Shown: one piece after another, positions 51,366-61,181 of the stretch
How positions within the stretch are numbered: position 1 is the stretch's first letter
How the letters are laid out: each line of letters opens with the position of its first letter
DNA from: Cloacibacterium normanense
GTDB lineage: Bacteria > Bacteroidota > Bacteroidia > Flavobacteriales > Weeksellaceae
Assembly (NCBI RefSeq): GCF_003860565.1
Contig: NZ_CP034157.1
Location: 496,001 to 560,000 of the forward strand
DNA length: 64,000 nt
Reading direction: 5' to 3'
The notes under the pieces: generated by a model
Told to the model about the DNA's origin: nothing
Database searches by the model: none
Seen by the model: the letters and a program-made list of their open reading frames with translations, nothing else
Translations under genes and position numbers: made by a program

Positions 51366-52805
51366 TTATTTCCAACCTCCGCCTAAACTTTTATAAATTT
51401 CGACTACAGAGGTGAGTTGGTTTTTCTGTGCTTCTACAAGTTCTATTTTAGCATCTAATAAATCTCTATTATTCATCAATACTTCTAGATAGTCTGCTCT
51501 AGAATTTTTGAAAAGAAGTTGAGCAATGTCTATAGATTTTTCTAATGCTTTACTTTCTTGGTTTTTTAATTCATAGTATTGATTAAGGTTTTTGATTTTT
51601 GACATTTTGGTAGAAACCTCTAGGTAAGCGTTCAGTATGGTTTTATCATATTCATACAATGCTTCTAGTTGTTTAGCATTGGCATACTGAAAATTGGCTT
51701 TAATTGCAGATTTATTAATCATTGGTCCTGCTAATTCACCAGCAAGGTGATAGGCTACTGATTCTGGAAATTTTACCAAATAATTTGGTTTAAAAGCTTC
51801 CAAACCTAGCGAAGCTGATATTCCCAAAGAAGGGTAGAACTCTTTACGAGCCACTTCTACATCTAATTTTGAAGCGGTAAGTTCATATTCTGCTTGTCTA
51901 ATGTCTGGTCGATTTTCTAGCAATTGAGAAGGAATCCCTGTAAAAATTTGTTCAGGAAGTGGTGGCATCATATTTTCGGTAGAACGTTCAATATTTTGCG
52001 GAAATCTTCCCGTTAAAGCATTAATTATGTTTTCTTTTTCGGTAATGTCTTGTTTGATGACATATTCTTCGGCTTTTGATTTTGCTAATTCTGCCTCAAA
52101 TTTTTTGACCGCTAGTTCGGTAGTTGCCGCTGCTTCTTTTTGAATTTTTGCTATTTCTAGTGCCTTTTCATTAATTTGAATATATTGATGAATAATATCT
52201 AACTGGCGGTCAAGAGCAATAAGTTCATAGTAATTGTTTGCAATTTCTGCAATTAAATTGGAGAGAATGAAATTTTTCCCTTCTACAGTAGACAGATAAT
52301 GAGCTACAGCAGCATCTTTTTCGTCTCTCAATTTTTTCCAGATGTCTATTTCCCAACTTGCATTTAATCCGCCTTCATAATTAAATAATGGGTCTGGAAT
52401 AGGGTGGTCTCCTTCCATATTGGTGCTTGCGTCACCAGCGCCTTCACTGGTATATCTTCCTGCTTTTTTTACGCCAATAGAGCCACCTGCATTTACAAAA
52501 GGAGAGAGTTTCCCTTTTTGATAAAGAACATTGCTTTTGGCCATTTCTATTTCTTGATATGTTTTCATCAGTTCTTGGTTATTAACAAGAGCTGTTTCTA
52601 TCAATTTTTGAAGATTTACGTCGGTGAAAAATTCTTTCCAAGGAGTATTTCCTATGTTTTTCGTTTCATCATTACTAGATTGAGCGAAATTTTTAGGGAG
52701 ATTTTCTTTCGTTTCATCTTTAATCACGGTAGGCATAGGTGCTTTACAACCTATTAATAATATGGTGAAAAAAGAAAGGCTTATGTTTTTATAAAATCGG
52801 TTCAT
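51366..52805 (-). CDS. RND efflux outer-membrane factor (TolC/NodT family lipoprotein)
   Basis: A 479-residue outer-membrane exit duct. The lipobox LIGC (Cys20) follows the signal, and the two OEP repeats with long helices (NNQELMKTYQEIEMAKSNVL, LEKSIDIAQLLFKNSRADYLEVL) match the NodT family. It forms the trimeric channel for the RND pump encoded just upstream. Its ATG at 52805 lies inside the end of the pump gene (17-nt overlap), and the extra TTG-started residues to 52814 are not needed. It ends the operon. Confidence 0.93.
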   Translation of the reverse strand: MNRFYKNISLSFFTILLIGCKAPMPTVIKDETKENLPKNFAQSSNDETKNIGNTPWKEFFTDVNLQKLIETALVNNQELMKTYQEIEMAKSNVLYQKGKLSPFVNAGGSIGVKKAGRYTSEGAGDASTNMEGDHPIPDPLFNYEGGLNASWEIDIWKKLRDEKDAAVAHYLSTVEGKNFILSNLIAEIANNYYELIALDRQLDIIHQYIQINEKALEIAKIQKEAAATTELAVKKFEAELAKSKAEEYVIKQDITEKENIINALTGRFPQNIERSTENMMPPLPEQIFTGIPSQLLENRPDIRQAEYELTASKLDVEVARKEFYPSLGISASLGLEAFKPNYLVKFPESVAYHLAGELAGPMINKSAIKANFQYANAKQLEALYEYDKTILNAYLEVSTKMSKIKNLNQYYELKNQESKALEKSIDIAQLLFKNSRADYLEVLMNNRDLLDAKIELVEAQKNQLTSVVEIYKSLGGGWK

Positions 52806-55800
52806 TATTGTCAATTTCTTCGGTTAAAGGTTTTTCGTCTTCGTGTTCTGCCATTCTAAGTTTATCTGAAATCACTCCGAAAAGGTAATATAAACCTGGA
52901 ATAATGATAAGTCCAAAAACGGTTCCTATTAGCATTCCTCCAGCAGCGGCTGTTCCTATGGTTCTATTTCCTATAGCTCCTGGTCCAGTTGCTATGGCTA
53001 GTGGAATAAGCCCAGCAATAAATGCAAATGAAGTCATCAAAATAGGTCTAAAACGTAAAGTAGCTGCTTGTATGGCTGCTTTGGCAATTTCTTCTCCAGC
53101 AGCTCTTCTTTGTACAGCAAATTCTACAATTAGTACTGCATTTTTCCCCAATAAACCTATGAGCATAATCATGGCAATCTGTGCATAAATATTATTTTCT
53201 AAACCAAATAATTCTAAGCACAAAAACGCTCCGAAAATCCCAATTGGTAAGGATAAAATAATTGGTAATGGTAAAACAAAGCTTTCGTATTGTGCGGATA
53301 ATATGAGGTATACAAATCCTAAACAAACTAAGAAAATATAAACGGCTTCATTTCCTCGGCTTACTTCATCTTTAGAAATACCTGCCCAATCAATGTCAAA
53401 ACCTCTAGGTAAAGTTTTTTCGGCCACTTCTTTTATGGCATTAATCGCTTCACCACTACTGTATCCTTCAGCGGGATTACCACTTACCTCAGAAGAATTG
53501 TAAAGATTATGACGAGTAATTTCAGACATTCCATATACTTTTTCTAAGTGCATAAAATCTGAATAAGGAACCATTTGGTCTTTGTCATTTTTAGTGTACA
53601 ATTTGAGTAAATCTTGCGGCAATGCACGATATTGTGGCCCAGCTTGAACAATCACCTTGTAAGGTCTGTCAAATCTTATAAAACCTGTTTCGTAATTAGA
53701 CCCAATAAGTGTAGAGAGATTATCCATGGCTTTTCCTACACTTACTCCTTTTTGTTCTGCCATATCATTATCTACTCTCATCATGTATTGAGGGAAACTT
53801 GCGGAATAAAAAGAAAAGGCATTGCCAACTTCTGGTCTTTTTTTAAGATCTTCTACGAATTGTTTGCTCACTTCTTCCATTTTATGATAATCACCACTGC
53901 CAGCTTTATCTAATAAACGAAGTTCAAAACCTCCTGCTGCTCCATAACCTGGGATAGAAGGTGGCTGAAAAAACTCAATATTAGCTCCTGGAATTTCTTT
54001 GGCAATCTCTTCTAACTGTTCTATGATTTCTGTAGCAGAATGTTTTCTATCACTCCAGTTTTTAAGATTAATTAAACAAGTCCCAGTATTAGAACCTGTT
54101 CCTTCGGTAAGGATTTCGTACCCGGCTAATGAAGAAACCGACTGTACACCTTCTATCTTTTCCGTTTTTTTCTGCAGGTCTAAAGCAATTTTATGCGTTC
54201 TCTCTAAGGTAGAGCCTGGCGGAGTTTGTACTATGGCGTAAATCATTCCTTGGTCTTCTCCAGGGATGAATCCAGAAGGAACTTTGTTACTCAAGAAAAA
54301 TGTTCCCAAACAAAAAATCAATAATATCGGAAGAGTAAACATTTTCTTAGTCACAAATTTTTGAAGTAATCCTTCGTATTTATTTGCACCTCTGTTGAAG
54401 AAGTTATTAAATCGATCTAGAAAATTATTGACAGGTGTTTTCTTTCTTTTTTTTCCGTGATTATTTTTAAGAATTAAAGCACATAGAGCAGGGGTTAAAG
54501 TAAGAGCAACTAACCCAGATAGAATAATGGCGGAAACCATAGTAATGGAAAATTGTCTATAAAAAACACCTACAGGGCCAGACATAAAAGCAATAGGGAT
54601 AAATACAGATGCCATTACCAAAGTGATGGCAATGATTGCACCGCTTATTTCGTGCATGGCTTCTTCAGTAGCTTTTAAAGGAGAGAGATTTTTTTCTTCC
54701 ATCTTGGCATGTACTGCTTCTATTACTACTATGGCGTCGTCTACTACTACCCCAATTGCCATAACTAATGCAAATAATGAAATAAGATTTAAGGTAATCC
54801 CAAATGCAGACATTACTGCGAAAGCTCCAATTAATGAAACGGGCACGGCAAGTGTAGGGATAATGGTGGAGCGTAAATCTCCTAAGAATAAAAATACAAC
54901 AATTGATACCAGAATAAACGCCTCGAAAAGAGTATGAATTACTTTTTCCATAGAAGCATCTAAAAATCTTGAAACATCATAACTTATTTCATAATGCATC
55001 CCTTTTGGGAAATCTTTTTTTTCTAATTTGGCCAAAAGTTCTTTTACATCTTTAATTACTTGACTCGCATTAGAGCCATAAGATTGCTTAATGGTAATTG
55101 CAGCAGAAGGTTTCCCGTTTAAGGTAGAGTAGATGTCGTACATCATGCTTCCAAATTCTACATCTGCTATGTCTTTTAACCTTACAAATTCTCCATTAGA
55201 ATTCGCTTTTATAATAATGTTTTTGTATTCTTCTTCTTTGGTAAATCTACCCGGATATTTGATGACATATTCAAAACTTTGTGAGACTTTACCAGAACTT
55301 TCGCCAGTTCTTCCCGGAGAAGCTTCTAAACTTTGTTCGTTTAAGGCTTCCATTACTTCGTCAGCAGAGATGTTGTAAGCAGTCATTCTATCTGGCTTTA
55401 ACCAAATTCTCATGGCGTACTGTCGGTCTCCTAAAATATCTGCAAAACCTACACCATCTATTCTTTTGAGTTCTGGAAGAATATTGATGTCAGCATAGTT
55501 GAACAAGAATTTTTGGTCTGCTTTCTTGTCATTACTATAAAGGTTTACATACATCAACATGTTGGGTTCTTCTCTGGTGATTTTCACCCCTTCTCTTACA
55601 ACGATTGGCGGAAGTTTATTAACTGCAGACGAAACTCTGTTCTGTACATTTACTGCAGCAATATTAGGGTCTGTTCCTAGGTTAAAAACCAATTGTATAG
55701 AGCCTTCTCCGTCATTTCCAGCATCAGAAGTCATGTATTTTAAACCGGGAATTCCATTCAGAGATTGTTCTAATGGAATGATTACCGATTTTACCATTAA

Positions 55801-55965
55801 TTCATTATTAGAACCAGGATATTCTACCGTAATATTTACTTTGGGTGGCGAAATAGATGGAAACTGCGTCACTGGCAATTCTATGAGAGCAAGCGCACCA
55901 AGAAACACTACAATCAATGAAATGACTATAGAGAGAACGGGTCTTCTTATATATTTATTAAACAT
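52789..55965 (-). CDS. RND multidrug efflux permease, HAE1 type (AcrB-like)
   Basis: A 1058-residue proton-driven inner-membrane pump. It begins MFNKYIRRPVLSIVISLIVV, with the first helix, and has the twelve-helix duplicated layout. The proton-relay aspartates are in VVDDAIVVIEAV in helix 4. The periplasmic porter domains are large and standard (NVQNRVSSAVNKLPP; PPGSTLERTHKI). Helix-10 region GKNAVLIVEFAVQR is conserved. It works with the adaptor upstream (57077 side) and the outer-membrane factor downstream. Substrates are unknown, but HAE1 pumps typically export hydrophobic drugs or detergents. Confidence 0.95.
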   Translation of the reverse strand: MFNKYIRRPVLSIVISLIVVFLGALALIELPVTQFPSISPPKVNITVEYPGSNNELMVKSVIIPLEQSLNGIPGLKYMTSDAGNDGEGSIQLVFNLGTDPNIAAVNVQNRVSSAVNKLPPIVVREGVKITREEPNMLMYVNLYSNDKKADQKFLFNYADINILPELKRIDGVGFADILGDRQYAMRIWLKPDRMTAYNISADEVMEALNEQSLEASPGRTGESSGKVSQSFEYVIKYPGRFTKEEEYKNIIIKANSNGEFVRLKDIADVEFGSMMYDIYSTLNGKPSAAITIKQSYGSNASQVIKDVKELLAKLEKKDFPKGMHYEISYDVSRFLDASMEKVIHTLFEAFILVSIVVFLFLGDLRSTIIPTLAVPVSLIGAFAVMSAFGITLNLISLFALVMAIGVVVDDAIVVIEAVHAKMEEKNLSPLKATEEAMHEISGAIIAITLVMASVFIPIAFMSGPVGVFYRQFSITMVSAIILSGLVALTLTPALCALILKNNHGKKRKKTPVNNFLDRFNNFFNRGANKYEGLLQKFVTKKMFTLPILLIFCLGTFFLSNKVPSGFIPGEDQGMIYAIVQTPPGSTLERTHKIALDLQKKTEKIEGVQSVSSLAGYEILTEGTGSNTGTCLINLKNWSDRKHSATEIIEQLEEIAKEIPGANIEFFQPPSIPGYGAAGGFELRLLDKAGSGDYHKMEEVSKQFVEDLKKRPEVGNAFSFYSASFPQYMMRVDNDMAEQKGVSVGKAMDNLSTLIGSNYETGFIRFDRPYKVIVQAGPQYRALPQDLLKLYTKNDKDQMVPYSDFMHLEKVYGMSEITRHNLYNSSEVSGNPAEGYSSGEAINAIKEVAEKTLPRGFDIDWAGISKDEVSRGNEAVYIFLVCLGFVYLILSAQYESFVLPLPIILSLPIGIFGAFLCLELFGLENNIYAQIAMIMLIGLLGKNAVLIVEFAVQRRAAGEEIAKAAIQAATLRFRPILMTSFAFIAGLIPLAIATGPGAIGNRTIGTAAAGGMLIGTVFGLIIIPGLYYLFGVISDKLRMAEHEDEKPLTEEIDNNEPIL

Positions 55966-55988
55966 AATTTTTCAAAGGATTTAAGAAA

Positions 55989-57077
55989 TTAATTCGCTTT
56001 TATTTTTAAAGATTTAAAAACTTCTTGTGGGTTTACAAATTTTATTTGTACTTGTTGATTGTCTTTTACTTTTTGTACGCCTTCTAGCAAGAATTTTTCA
56101 TTTTCTTGAAGTCCGTTTGAAACCACGTAAATATCTGGTAGTTCATGAGCAATCGTTATTTCTCTAGACTTTATTTTTCCGTTTTGGTCTACTACAAAGA
56201 CATATGTTTTGTCTTGAATTTCGTAAGTTGCTTTTTGTGGAATCTCTAGAATATTCTCCAGAGGCAATGACATTTTTATTTTTCCTGTTTCTCCGTTTCT
56301 TAGTAATTGATTAGGGTTAGGGAACTTAGCACGGAAAGCTATATTTCCTGTCTCACTATCGAATTCACCTTCTATGTTTTGAATAAATCCCTTTTCTGGG
56401 AAAAGTTCTCCGTTTGCCATGACCAGATTCACTCCTTTGTCACCTCTTTCAGCAGCATGCATTTGATAGTTAAGATACTCTGGTTCAGAGAGATTGAAGT
56501 ATGCGTAAATGCCAGAATTGTCTGATAATGAAGTAAGTAAATCTCCCTCATCTACCAAACTTCCTAATTTTAAAGGAATTCTATTGATAATCCCTGAAAA
56601 TGGCGCTCTAATGGTGGTAAAAGATAATTTGGTTTGTGCCAGTCTTAATTCTGCTCTTGCTGCATCTAGTTTTGCTTTTGCCATTCTTTGTTCGTTTCTA
56701 GAAACTACATTATTTACCGATAGTTTAGTTGCATTTTCTAGTTCTATTATAGATTGGTCTACTTCGGCTTTTGCTTTCATCACTTCTGCCTGTAGAATTT
56801 GAGGCATAATTTGAAACATGGGTTGTCCTGCATGTACATATTGACCTTCGTCTACGTATATTTTTTGTAGAAATCCTTTTTCCTGAGCACGAATTTCAAT
56901 GTTTTTAGCAGATTGAATTTTGGCTACATATTCTTTAGTAATATCTGTATTTGTTTTTAAAGGAATAGTAGCTGGATAAATGGAATTTTCTACTTTTTCT
57001 TCTTTTTTTTCTGAACAGCTTAATGCCAGAAATAATACCATTAGACTTGCTAATGATGTGATTTTTTTGATCATCAT
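55989..57077 (-). CDS. RND efflux periplasmic adaptor (membrane fusion protein)
   Basis: A 362-residue adaptor lipoprotein with lipobox LSC (Cys about 21). The order is a lipoyl half (IYVDEGQYVHAGQPMFQI), an alpha-helical hairpin (VMKAKAEVDQSIIELENATK), the second lipoyl half (TTIRAPFSGIINRIPLKLGS), then beta-barrel and membrane-proximal domains. It bridges the pump and outer-membrane factor. Two adjacent ATGs (57077 and 57074) are equivalent starts. It is followed by the pump gene after 23 bp. Confidence 0.93.
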   Translation of the reverse strand: MMIKKITSLASLMVLFLALSCSEKKEEKVENSIYPATIPLKTNTDITKEYVAKIQSAKNIEIRAQEKGFLQKIYVDEGQYVHAGQPMFQIMPQILQAEVMKAKAEVDQSIIELENATKLSVNNVVSRNEQRMAKAKLDAARAELRLAQTKLSFTTIRAPFSGIINRIPLKLGSLVDEGDLLTSLSDNSGIYAYFNLSEPEYLNYQMHAAERGDKGVNLVMANGELFPEKGFIQNIEGEFDSETGNIAFRAKFPNPNQLLRNGETGKIKMSLPLENILEIPQKATYEIQDKTYVFVVDQNGKIKSREITIAHELPDIYVVSNGLQENEKFLLEGVQKVKDNQQVQIKFVNPQEVFKSLKIKAN

Positions 57078-57200
57078 ATGATTTGAAAATTTTTATGAAA
57101 TTTAAAATGATAAAATGCACATAGTCAATGATTAATGACTTGTGTGTAAAGAATTTTTCTCTTAAAGAAGAGAAATTTTAAGAAAGGAAAAATGGAGGAA

Positions 57201-57593
57201 TCAAATTCGCAGATTACGAACCAGAATGTAAATTTTAGATTGTAGAGTGAGTAAGATTTTGTTTCTTAATTCTATTTTCTTCCAAATAAAATCATTGGGA
57301 ATATTAAAATTAAGATGATAAAGATTATCCGTTAGAGAAAAATCAGAGAAACTTCCAGTATGTGAAAGTTCTTCTTCATCTAGTTCAAAAATTACATTAT
57401 CTAAATCTTGTAATTCATCTGAAATGCTGATGAAATTATTGTCTGCTGAATGTTTTTCTATGTTTTTGTGTGAAGAAATTTTCTCAGCAGAAAAAGTTTT
57501 AGGAGAAACATGAAGTTTTCCTCCTACTAATAAAAGCAGGAGAATATTGGTAATAAAAAATTTAGTCCAAGTCTTCACGTAGTATTTTTTCAA
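57201..57593 (-). CDS. Small protein of unknown function heading the efflux operon
   Basis: A 130-residue protein with one hydrophobic N-terminal segment (FFITNILLLLLVGG), possibly a signal anchor. Acidic and low-complexity stretches (ELDEEELSHTGSFSDFSLTD) follow, and a C-terminal basic helix ends KIYILVRNLRI. The listed start is a TTG at 57593. A GTG at 57578 is an alternative. It is not a recognised TetR, MarR or AcrR regulator. It lies 123 bp before the adaptor gene on the same strand, with a -7 element (CAAAATTA, 57598-57605) directly upstream that gives an essentially leaderless transcript. Confidence 0.65.
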   Translation of the reverse strand: MKKYYVKTWTKFFITNILLLLLVGGKLHVSPKTFSAEKISSHKNIEKHSADNNFISISDELQDLDNVIFELDEEELSHTGSFSDFSLTDNLYHLNFNIPNDFIWKKIELRNKILLTLQSKIYILVRNLRI

Positions 57594-57597
57594 GGGA

Positions 57598-57605
57598 CAA
57601 AATTA
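57598..57605 (-). promoter_or_regulatory. Promoter -7 element of the efflux operon
   Basis: CAAAATTA is TAATTTTG on the minus strand and matches TAnnTTTG. It is only 4 nt from the listed start of the small protein. Confidence 0.55.
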
Positions 57606-57726
57606 CTATTATATTGAATAGTTAAATCATGATTAACAAAAATTAACATTCTTAAACTTTTAAATTAAATGTTTTAAAAAATTATAGAATTGAAATTATT
57701 TAGTAATTTTACCGTAAAATAAATAT

Positions 57727-58365
57727 ATGCCCTTCTATCATGATTATTCTGATGAAAATGCTGTAATTCTTTACTGGAAGTATAGTGATGACGATGAATT
57801 TAACGTAGAAGAACTCATAGAACCCGAAAATCTGGAAAAAGCCAAAGATTATCATCCCAAAAAGTTATTAGAACATTTGATGGTAAGAAAAATGCTCAAA
57901 ATGCTACTTCCAGAGCACAAAATTCTCTATAAAACCATCGGCGAACCTTATCTCTGGCCAGATTCTGCACATATTTCTATCACGCATTCTTTTCCATTTG
58001 CTTCTCTAGCGGTTTCTAAAAATAGAGTAGGAATAGATTTAGAGAAAATAAGTTCTAAAATTCTAAGAATCAAAGATAAATTTCTACACGAATCAGAACA
58101 TATTTGGACGCAGGACAGAGAAAATGAAGTAGATTTATTGACGATTATTTGGGTCATCAAAGAAAGTCTTTATAAAGTTCACTTGTCTAAATATTGGTCG
58201 TTAAAATCTCATTATCAGGTATTTCCTTTTGATGTCAATAACCTTTCTGAAATAAAATGCAGAGTTTTTGATGATTTTTTCAGTCATGATTTCACTGCAA
58301 AAGTTTTTAAGATAGAAGATTTTTATTTCGCCATCGTAGAAGAAAAACGAGATTTAGATAATTAA
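57727..58365 (+). CDS. 4'-phosphopantetheinyl transferase
   Basis: A 212-residue Sfp-superfamily enzyme that attaches 4'-phosphopantetheine from CoA to acyl or peptidyl carrier proteins. The two signature motifs are present: VGIDLEKIS (about 100-108, metal-binding Asp) and IWVIKESLYKV (about 142-152, with the W-x-x-K-E-S/A-x-x-K core). SITHSFPFASLAVS is also conserved. In this organism the acyl carrier protein of fatty acid synthesis is the expected substrate. It overlaps the converging FUSC gene by 4 bp at the 3' end. Confidence 0.88.
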   Translation: MPFYHDYSDENAVILYWKYSDDDEFNVEELIEPENLEKAKDYHPKKLLEHLMVRKMLKMLLPEHKILYKTIGEPYLWPDSAHISITHSFPFASLAVSKNRVGIDLEKISSKILRIKDKFLHESEHIWTQDRENEVDLLTIIWVIKESLYKVHLSKYWSLKSHYQVFPFDVNNLSEIKCRVFDDFFSHDFTAKVFKIEDFYFAIVEEKRDLDN

Positions 58366-60596
58366 TCAGTCACTTTTTCTGCAATTTTTCTTTGGTCACG
58401 AGCTTGATTATAAATCAGTTCCAGTAATTCTCTGATGTTTTTGAGCTCAGTAAGATGAGAAATATTTTTAGGATCTCGTCTGTCATAGAATTCATTTTCG
58501 GTGATTTCTTCTTTTCTTTTTTCTAAAAGTTCATTCACCAAATCTTCTGGCGTGAGTTTGCTTTCTGCAAAATCATCTTTTTTAATTTCTTGTTTTTGCA
58601 AAATAGCGATGGTACGTGAAAGTTCAGCATTAATCTTATTTTTCCAATTTTCGAAGTCTATTTCACGATAAACTGTATTTTTTTGTGCGTACTGAGAAAG
58701 AGATGCGCTGTAAGCGGTAAAAAGGTGAGAAGTGGTCACGAATTGGTGAACGTTTTCTAGATTTTTCTGTTGACCTTTTGGGTCAGAAAGCATTTTCTGG
58801 AAATTATCAGAAAGATTGGCCAAACTTACCACAGCGTGTTTCCGGCTGATTTTATAGTCTTGAATAGGAATGTGTTTTTGCTGAAGAATCTCAATGATAT
58901 TATTCAAATATTTATGATTGGCAAGGATGTAATTCAGCATAAAAGTTCTATTTTTCTGATGTTCCCAAACGGGTAAAACCAAGTAAGAAACCAGAAATAC
59001 AATGACTCCAGCAATTGCTGTGTCAATCAATCTTTCCATAAAAAGTTCTGAGAAATCTTCTGGTTTTAGAAAGTTGAACATCAAGAAAATATAAATCGTC
59101 ATAAAGAAAACAGACCATGCATATTTATCTTTGAGCAAGCTGAAAGTGAGTACCAAACAGATTAAGAAAATCACAAATTGTGTAAGAGGATTGGTGATGA
59201 AATAAATCACAAACAATCCAGCAGCAGCACCGCCAATTGTTCCATATAATCTGAGGATATTTCGGTGTTTGGTAATGCTATAAGCTGGTCTCATAATCGC
59301 CAAAATGGTGATGAGAATCCAGAACGTTTTTTGAATATGAAAAATTTCAATTTTTGAAATGGCGTAACCCACTAATAATGCGGTAGTTATTCTTACGGCG
59401 TGTCTGAAATGATTGGATTTGATAGAGAAATTTTCTAGGAAAACTTTTGAGTTAAGTTTTTCATCTTTTTGTACAAATTTTTCTAAATCTAAGCCTGTAG
59501 AAAGGCTTTTTGCCAATTTAATATCTTGAGATTTTAAAAGATATATTTTTTGAGTTTCTTCTGAAATGGCAGAAATTCTGTGCATGATTTGTCTCAAAAT
59601 CATGAAATCTTCTAGCGTTTCAGCGTTCAGGTGTTGATTTCTGAGTTGGTAATATTCTTCGTGTAAGGCATGAAGTTCTGCCGAAATATCAGTAATGGGA
59701 GTGGTTTTTAATCCACCTTGAATAGAAATCCCGATGTGAACCAATTCATTCGATAATAAATTGAGGTAATTGTGGATTTTTTCTAAAATATTTTTATTTC
59801 CAAAGGTATTTTGCAGTTTTCGGTAGTCGTTGGTTGAAGTGAGTAAAATCTCGTAAAGGTCAAGTGAATTGAGGAAAAGTTGAATCAATAATCTACTGGT
59901 AGAAGTAGATTCTCTTACGATTTGTCGGGTTTTGAAAACTACTTCTCTTGTCGCTTCTTGATGTTCTTTGATTCTGACTTGCAATGCAAAAATTTGCTTG
60001 TACAAAACATCGAAATCTGGCTTAGAATGGTAAAAATGAGCTTTTAATTTCAAATAATTACCGAGTTCTATGTAATTTTCGCCAATCATTTGTTCTGCCA
60101 GTTTATAAGGTTTGATAACTGTTACCAGCATGAAAACCAAGATGAACCAAATTCCACCTAAAGTAAAAACCAATGCATTATAAAACGCAGAATGAGCACC
60201 AGGAGCGCCATCTATAAAAATGGCTAAAACGACTAATGTGAGGGAACCAACTGCTGCTAAACGTTGTCCATAAACGCCTAACATGGTGAAAAACATCCCA
60301 AAAATGATAATTTCTAAAAAAATAAGCGGTGGGAAATCTTTCAACAATCCTGCAATGAGCGAGACAAAGAAATAAAATCCAGAGGCAACTATCAGTGCGT
60401 TCCTTCTTCGGTGAAAAGGACCTGTAGAATCCGTAAGTGCTAGGAAAAGGGTTCCGAGTGGAAATAAGAAAAATTCTTTTAGTAAACCTAAATACGCCAA
60501 AATAATACTAGGGATTACAACGGCTAAAGCAATTCTGGTTCCTGAGTAAATATATTGACTGGTGACAAATTTTTTAAGTTCCGAAGCATAATTCAT
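58362..60596 (-). CDS. FUSC-family membrane protein (YccS/YhfK-like)
   Basis: A 744-residue integral membrane protein with two blocks of about six helices (residues about 15-160 and 400-520), separated and followed by long cytoplasmic helical segments. The first block contains GPFHRRRNALIVASGFYFFV and the second AMFNFLKPEDFSELFMERLIDTAIAGV, matching the FUSC/FusC-like transporter family, whose members include putative efflux proteins for aromatic acids and fusaric acid. Substrate is unassigned. A -7 element (60601-60608) lies only 4 nt before the ATG, implying a nearly leaderless transcript. Confidence 0.85.
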   Translation of the reverse strand: MNYASELKKFVTSQYIYSGTRIALAVVIPSIILAYLGLLKEFFLFPLGTLFLALTDSTGPFHRRRNALIVASGFYFFVSLIAGLLKDFPPLIFLEIIIFGMFFTMLGVYGQRLAAVGSLTLVVLAIFIDGAPGAHSAFYNALVFTLGGIWFILVFMLVTVIKPYKLAEQMIGENYIELGNYLKLKAHFYHSKPDFDVLYKQIFALQVRIKEHQEATREVVFKTRQIVRESTSTSRLLIQLFLNSLDLYEILLTSTNDYRKLQNTFGNKNILEKIHNYLNLLSNELVHIGISIQGGLKTTPITDISAELHALHEEYYQLRNQHLNAETLEDFMILRQIMHRISAISEETQKIYLLKSQDIKLAKSLSTGLDLEKFVQKDEKLNSKVFLENFSIKSNHFRHAVRITTALLVGYAISKIEIFHIQKTFWILITILAIMRPAYSITKHRNILRLYGTIGGAAAGLFVIYFITNPLTQFVIFLICLVLTFSLLKDKYAWSVFFMTIYIFLMFNFLKPEDFSELFMERLIDTAIAGVIVFLVSYLVLPVWEHQKNRTFMLNYILANHKYLNNIIEILQQKHIPIQDYKISRKHAVVSLANLSDNFQKMLSDPKGQQKNLENVHQFVTTSHLFTAYSASLSQYAQKNTVYREIDFENWKNKINAELSRTIAILQKQEIKKDDFAESKLTPEDLVNELLEKRKEEITENEFYDRRDPKNISHLTELKNIRELLELIYNQARDQRKIAEKVTD

Positions 60597-60600
60597 TTTG

Positions 60601-60608
60601 CAAAGATA
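60601..60608 (-). promoter_or_regulatory. Promoter -7 element of the FUSC gene
   Basis: CAAAGATA on the plus strand is TATCTTTG on the minus strand, ending 4 nt before the ATG. Confidence 0.6.
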
Positions 60609-60670
60609 GCAATTGTCTCGTAAGTCTGAGATTCTGGAATATTACTAAACTCTGAATTTTTGTAAAAAAA

Positions 60671-60701
60671 CACCGCGCCGAATTGAAAATTCGGCGCGGT
60701 G
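60671..60701. terminator. Strong GC-rich terminator near the YegP gene
   Basis: CACCGCGCCGAATT (60671-60684) and AATTCGGCGCGGTG (60688-60701) are perfect 14-nt arms, with A and T runs on both sides. Mainly for the minus-strand YegP gene. Confidence 0.92.
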
Positions 60702-60712
60702 AAAAAAATATT

Positions 60713-61036
60713 TTATTCTTCTACTACTTCTGCATCTGGTGCATTTTTCTTTACAGATTCTATTCCGTTATCTCTTGCTGCTTCAGATTCGTAAAGTTCA
60801 CTTGTTCCAATGATTTGCCCGTTTCCAGCTTTCAAGTTGAACATTGGCTTCCCATTACTACTTTCTTTTCGTTCATATTTTGCATCATCAGAAGCGTTCT
60901 TTTTCACAGATTCTACACCGTTTTCGCAAGCAGCTTTCGTGGTATAAACTTCGCTGGATAAAATTACTTGTCCGTTTCCAGCTTTTAGATCAAATTTAAA
61001 ACCAGTTGCAGTGGTTTTTATTACAAATTTTCCCAT
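60713..61036 (-). CDS. YegP-family protein (DUF1508, two repeats)
   Basis: A 107-residue cytosolic protein with two tandem DUF1508 units, each ending GVESVKKNA or GIESVKKNA. The pattern F-x-F-x-L-K-A-x-N-G-Q-x-I occurs at the start of each unit (FKFDLKAGNGQVI, FNLKAGNGQIIG). The family is widespread and its role unknown; members are small, abundant proteins. The start is taken at the ATG at 61036 (MGKFVIKTT), because the upstream frame to 61090 adds a non-conserved hydrophobic stretch. The C-terminus is acidic. Confidence 0.9.
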   Translation of the reverse strand: MGKFVIKTTATGFKFDLKAGNGQVILSSEVYTTKAACENGVESVKKNASDDAKYERKESSNGKPMFNLKAGNGQIIGTSELYESEAARDNGIESVKKNAPDAEVVEE

Positions 61037-61078
61037 AATGTTTTGAAATTTAGTGATAATCAAAGTTATAGAAAAATA

Positions 61079-61111
61079 AAAAAATCTCAATAAGAAATTG
61101 AGATTTTTTAA
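61079..61111 (-). terminator. Terminator downstream of porV
   Basis: AAAAAATCTCAAT and ATTGAGATTTTTT are complementary across a 5-nt loop, about 70 nt after the porV stop on the minus strand. Confidence 0.8.
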
Positions 61112-61181
61112 AATATTTAAGAAGTTTCTTTATTTAGTTGAAATTTTTCTTTTATACTTGATGAAAATTTTAAAATTAATT

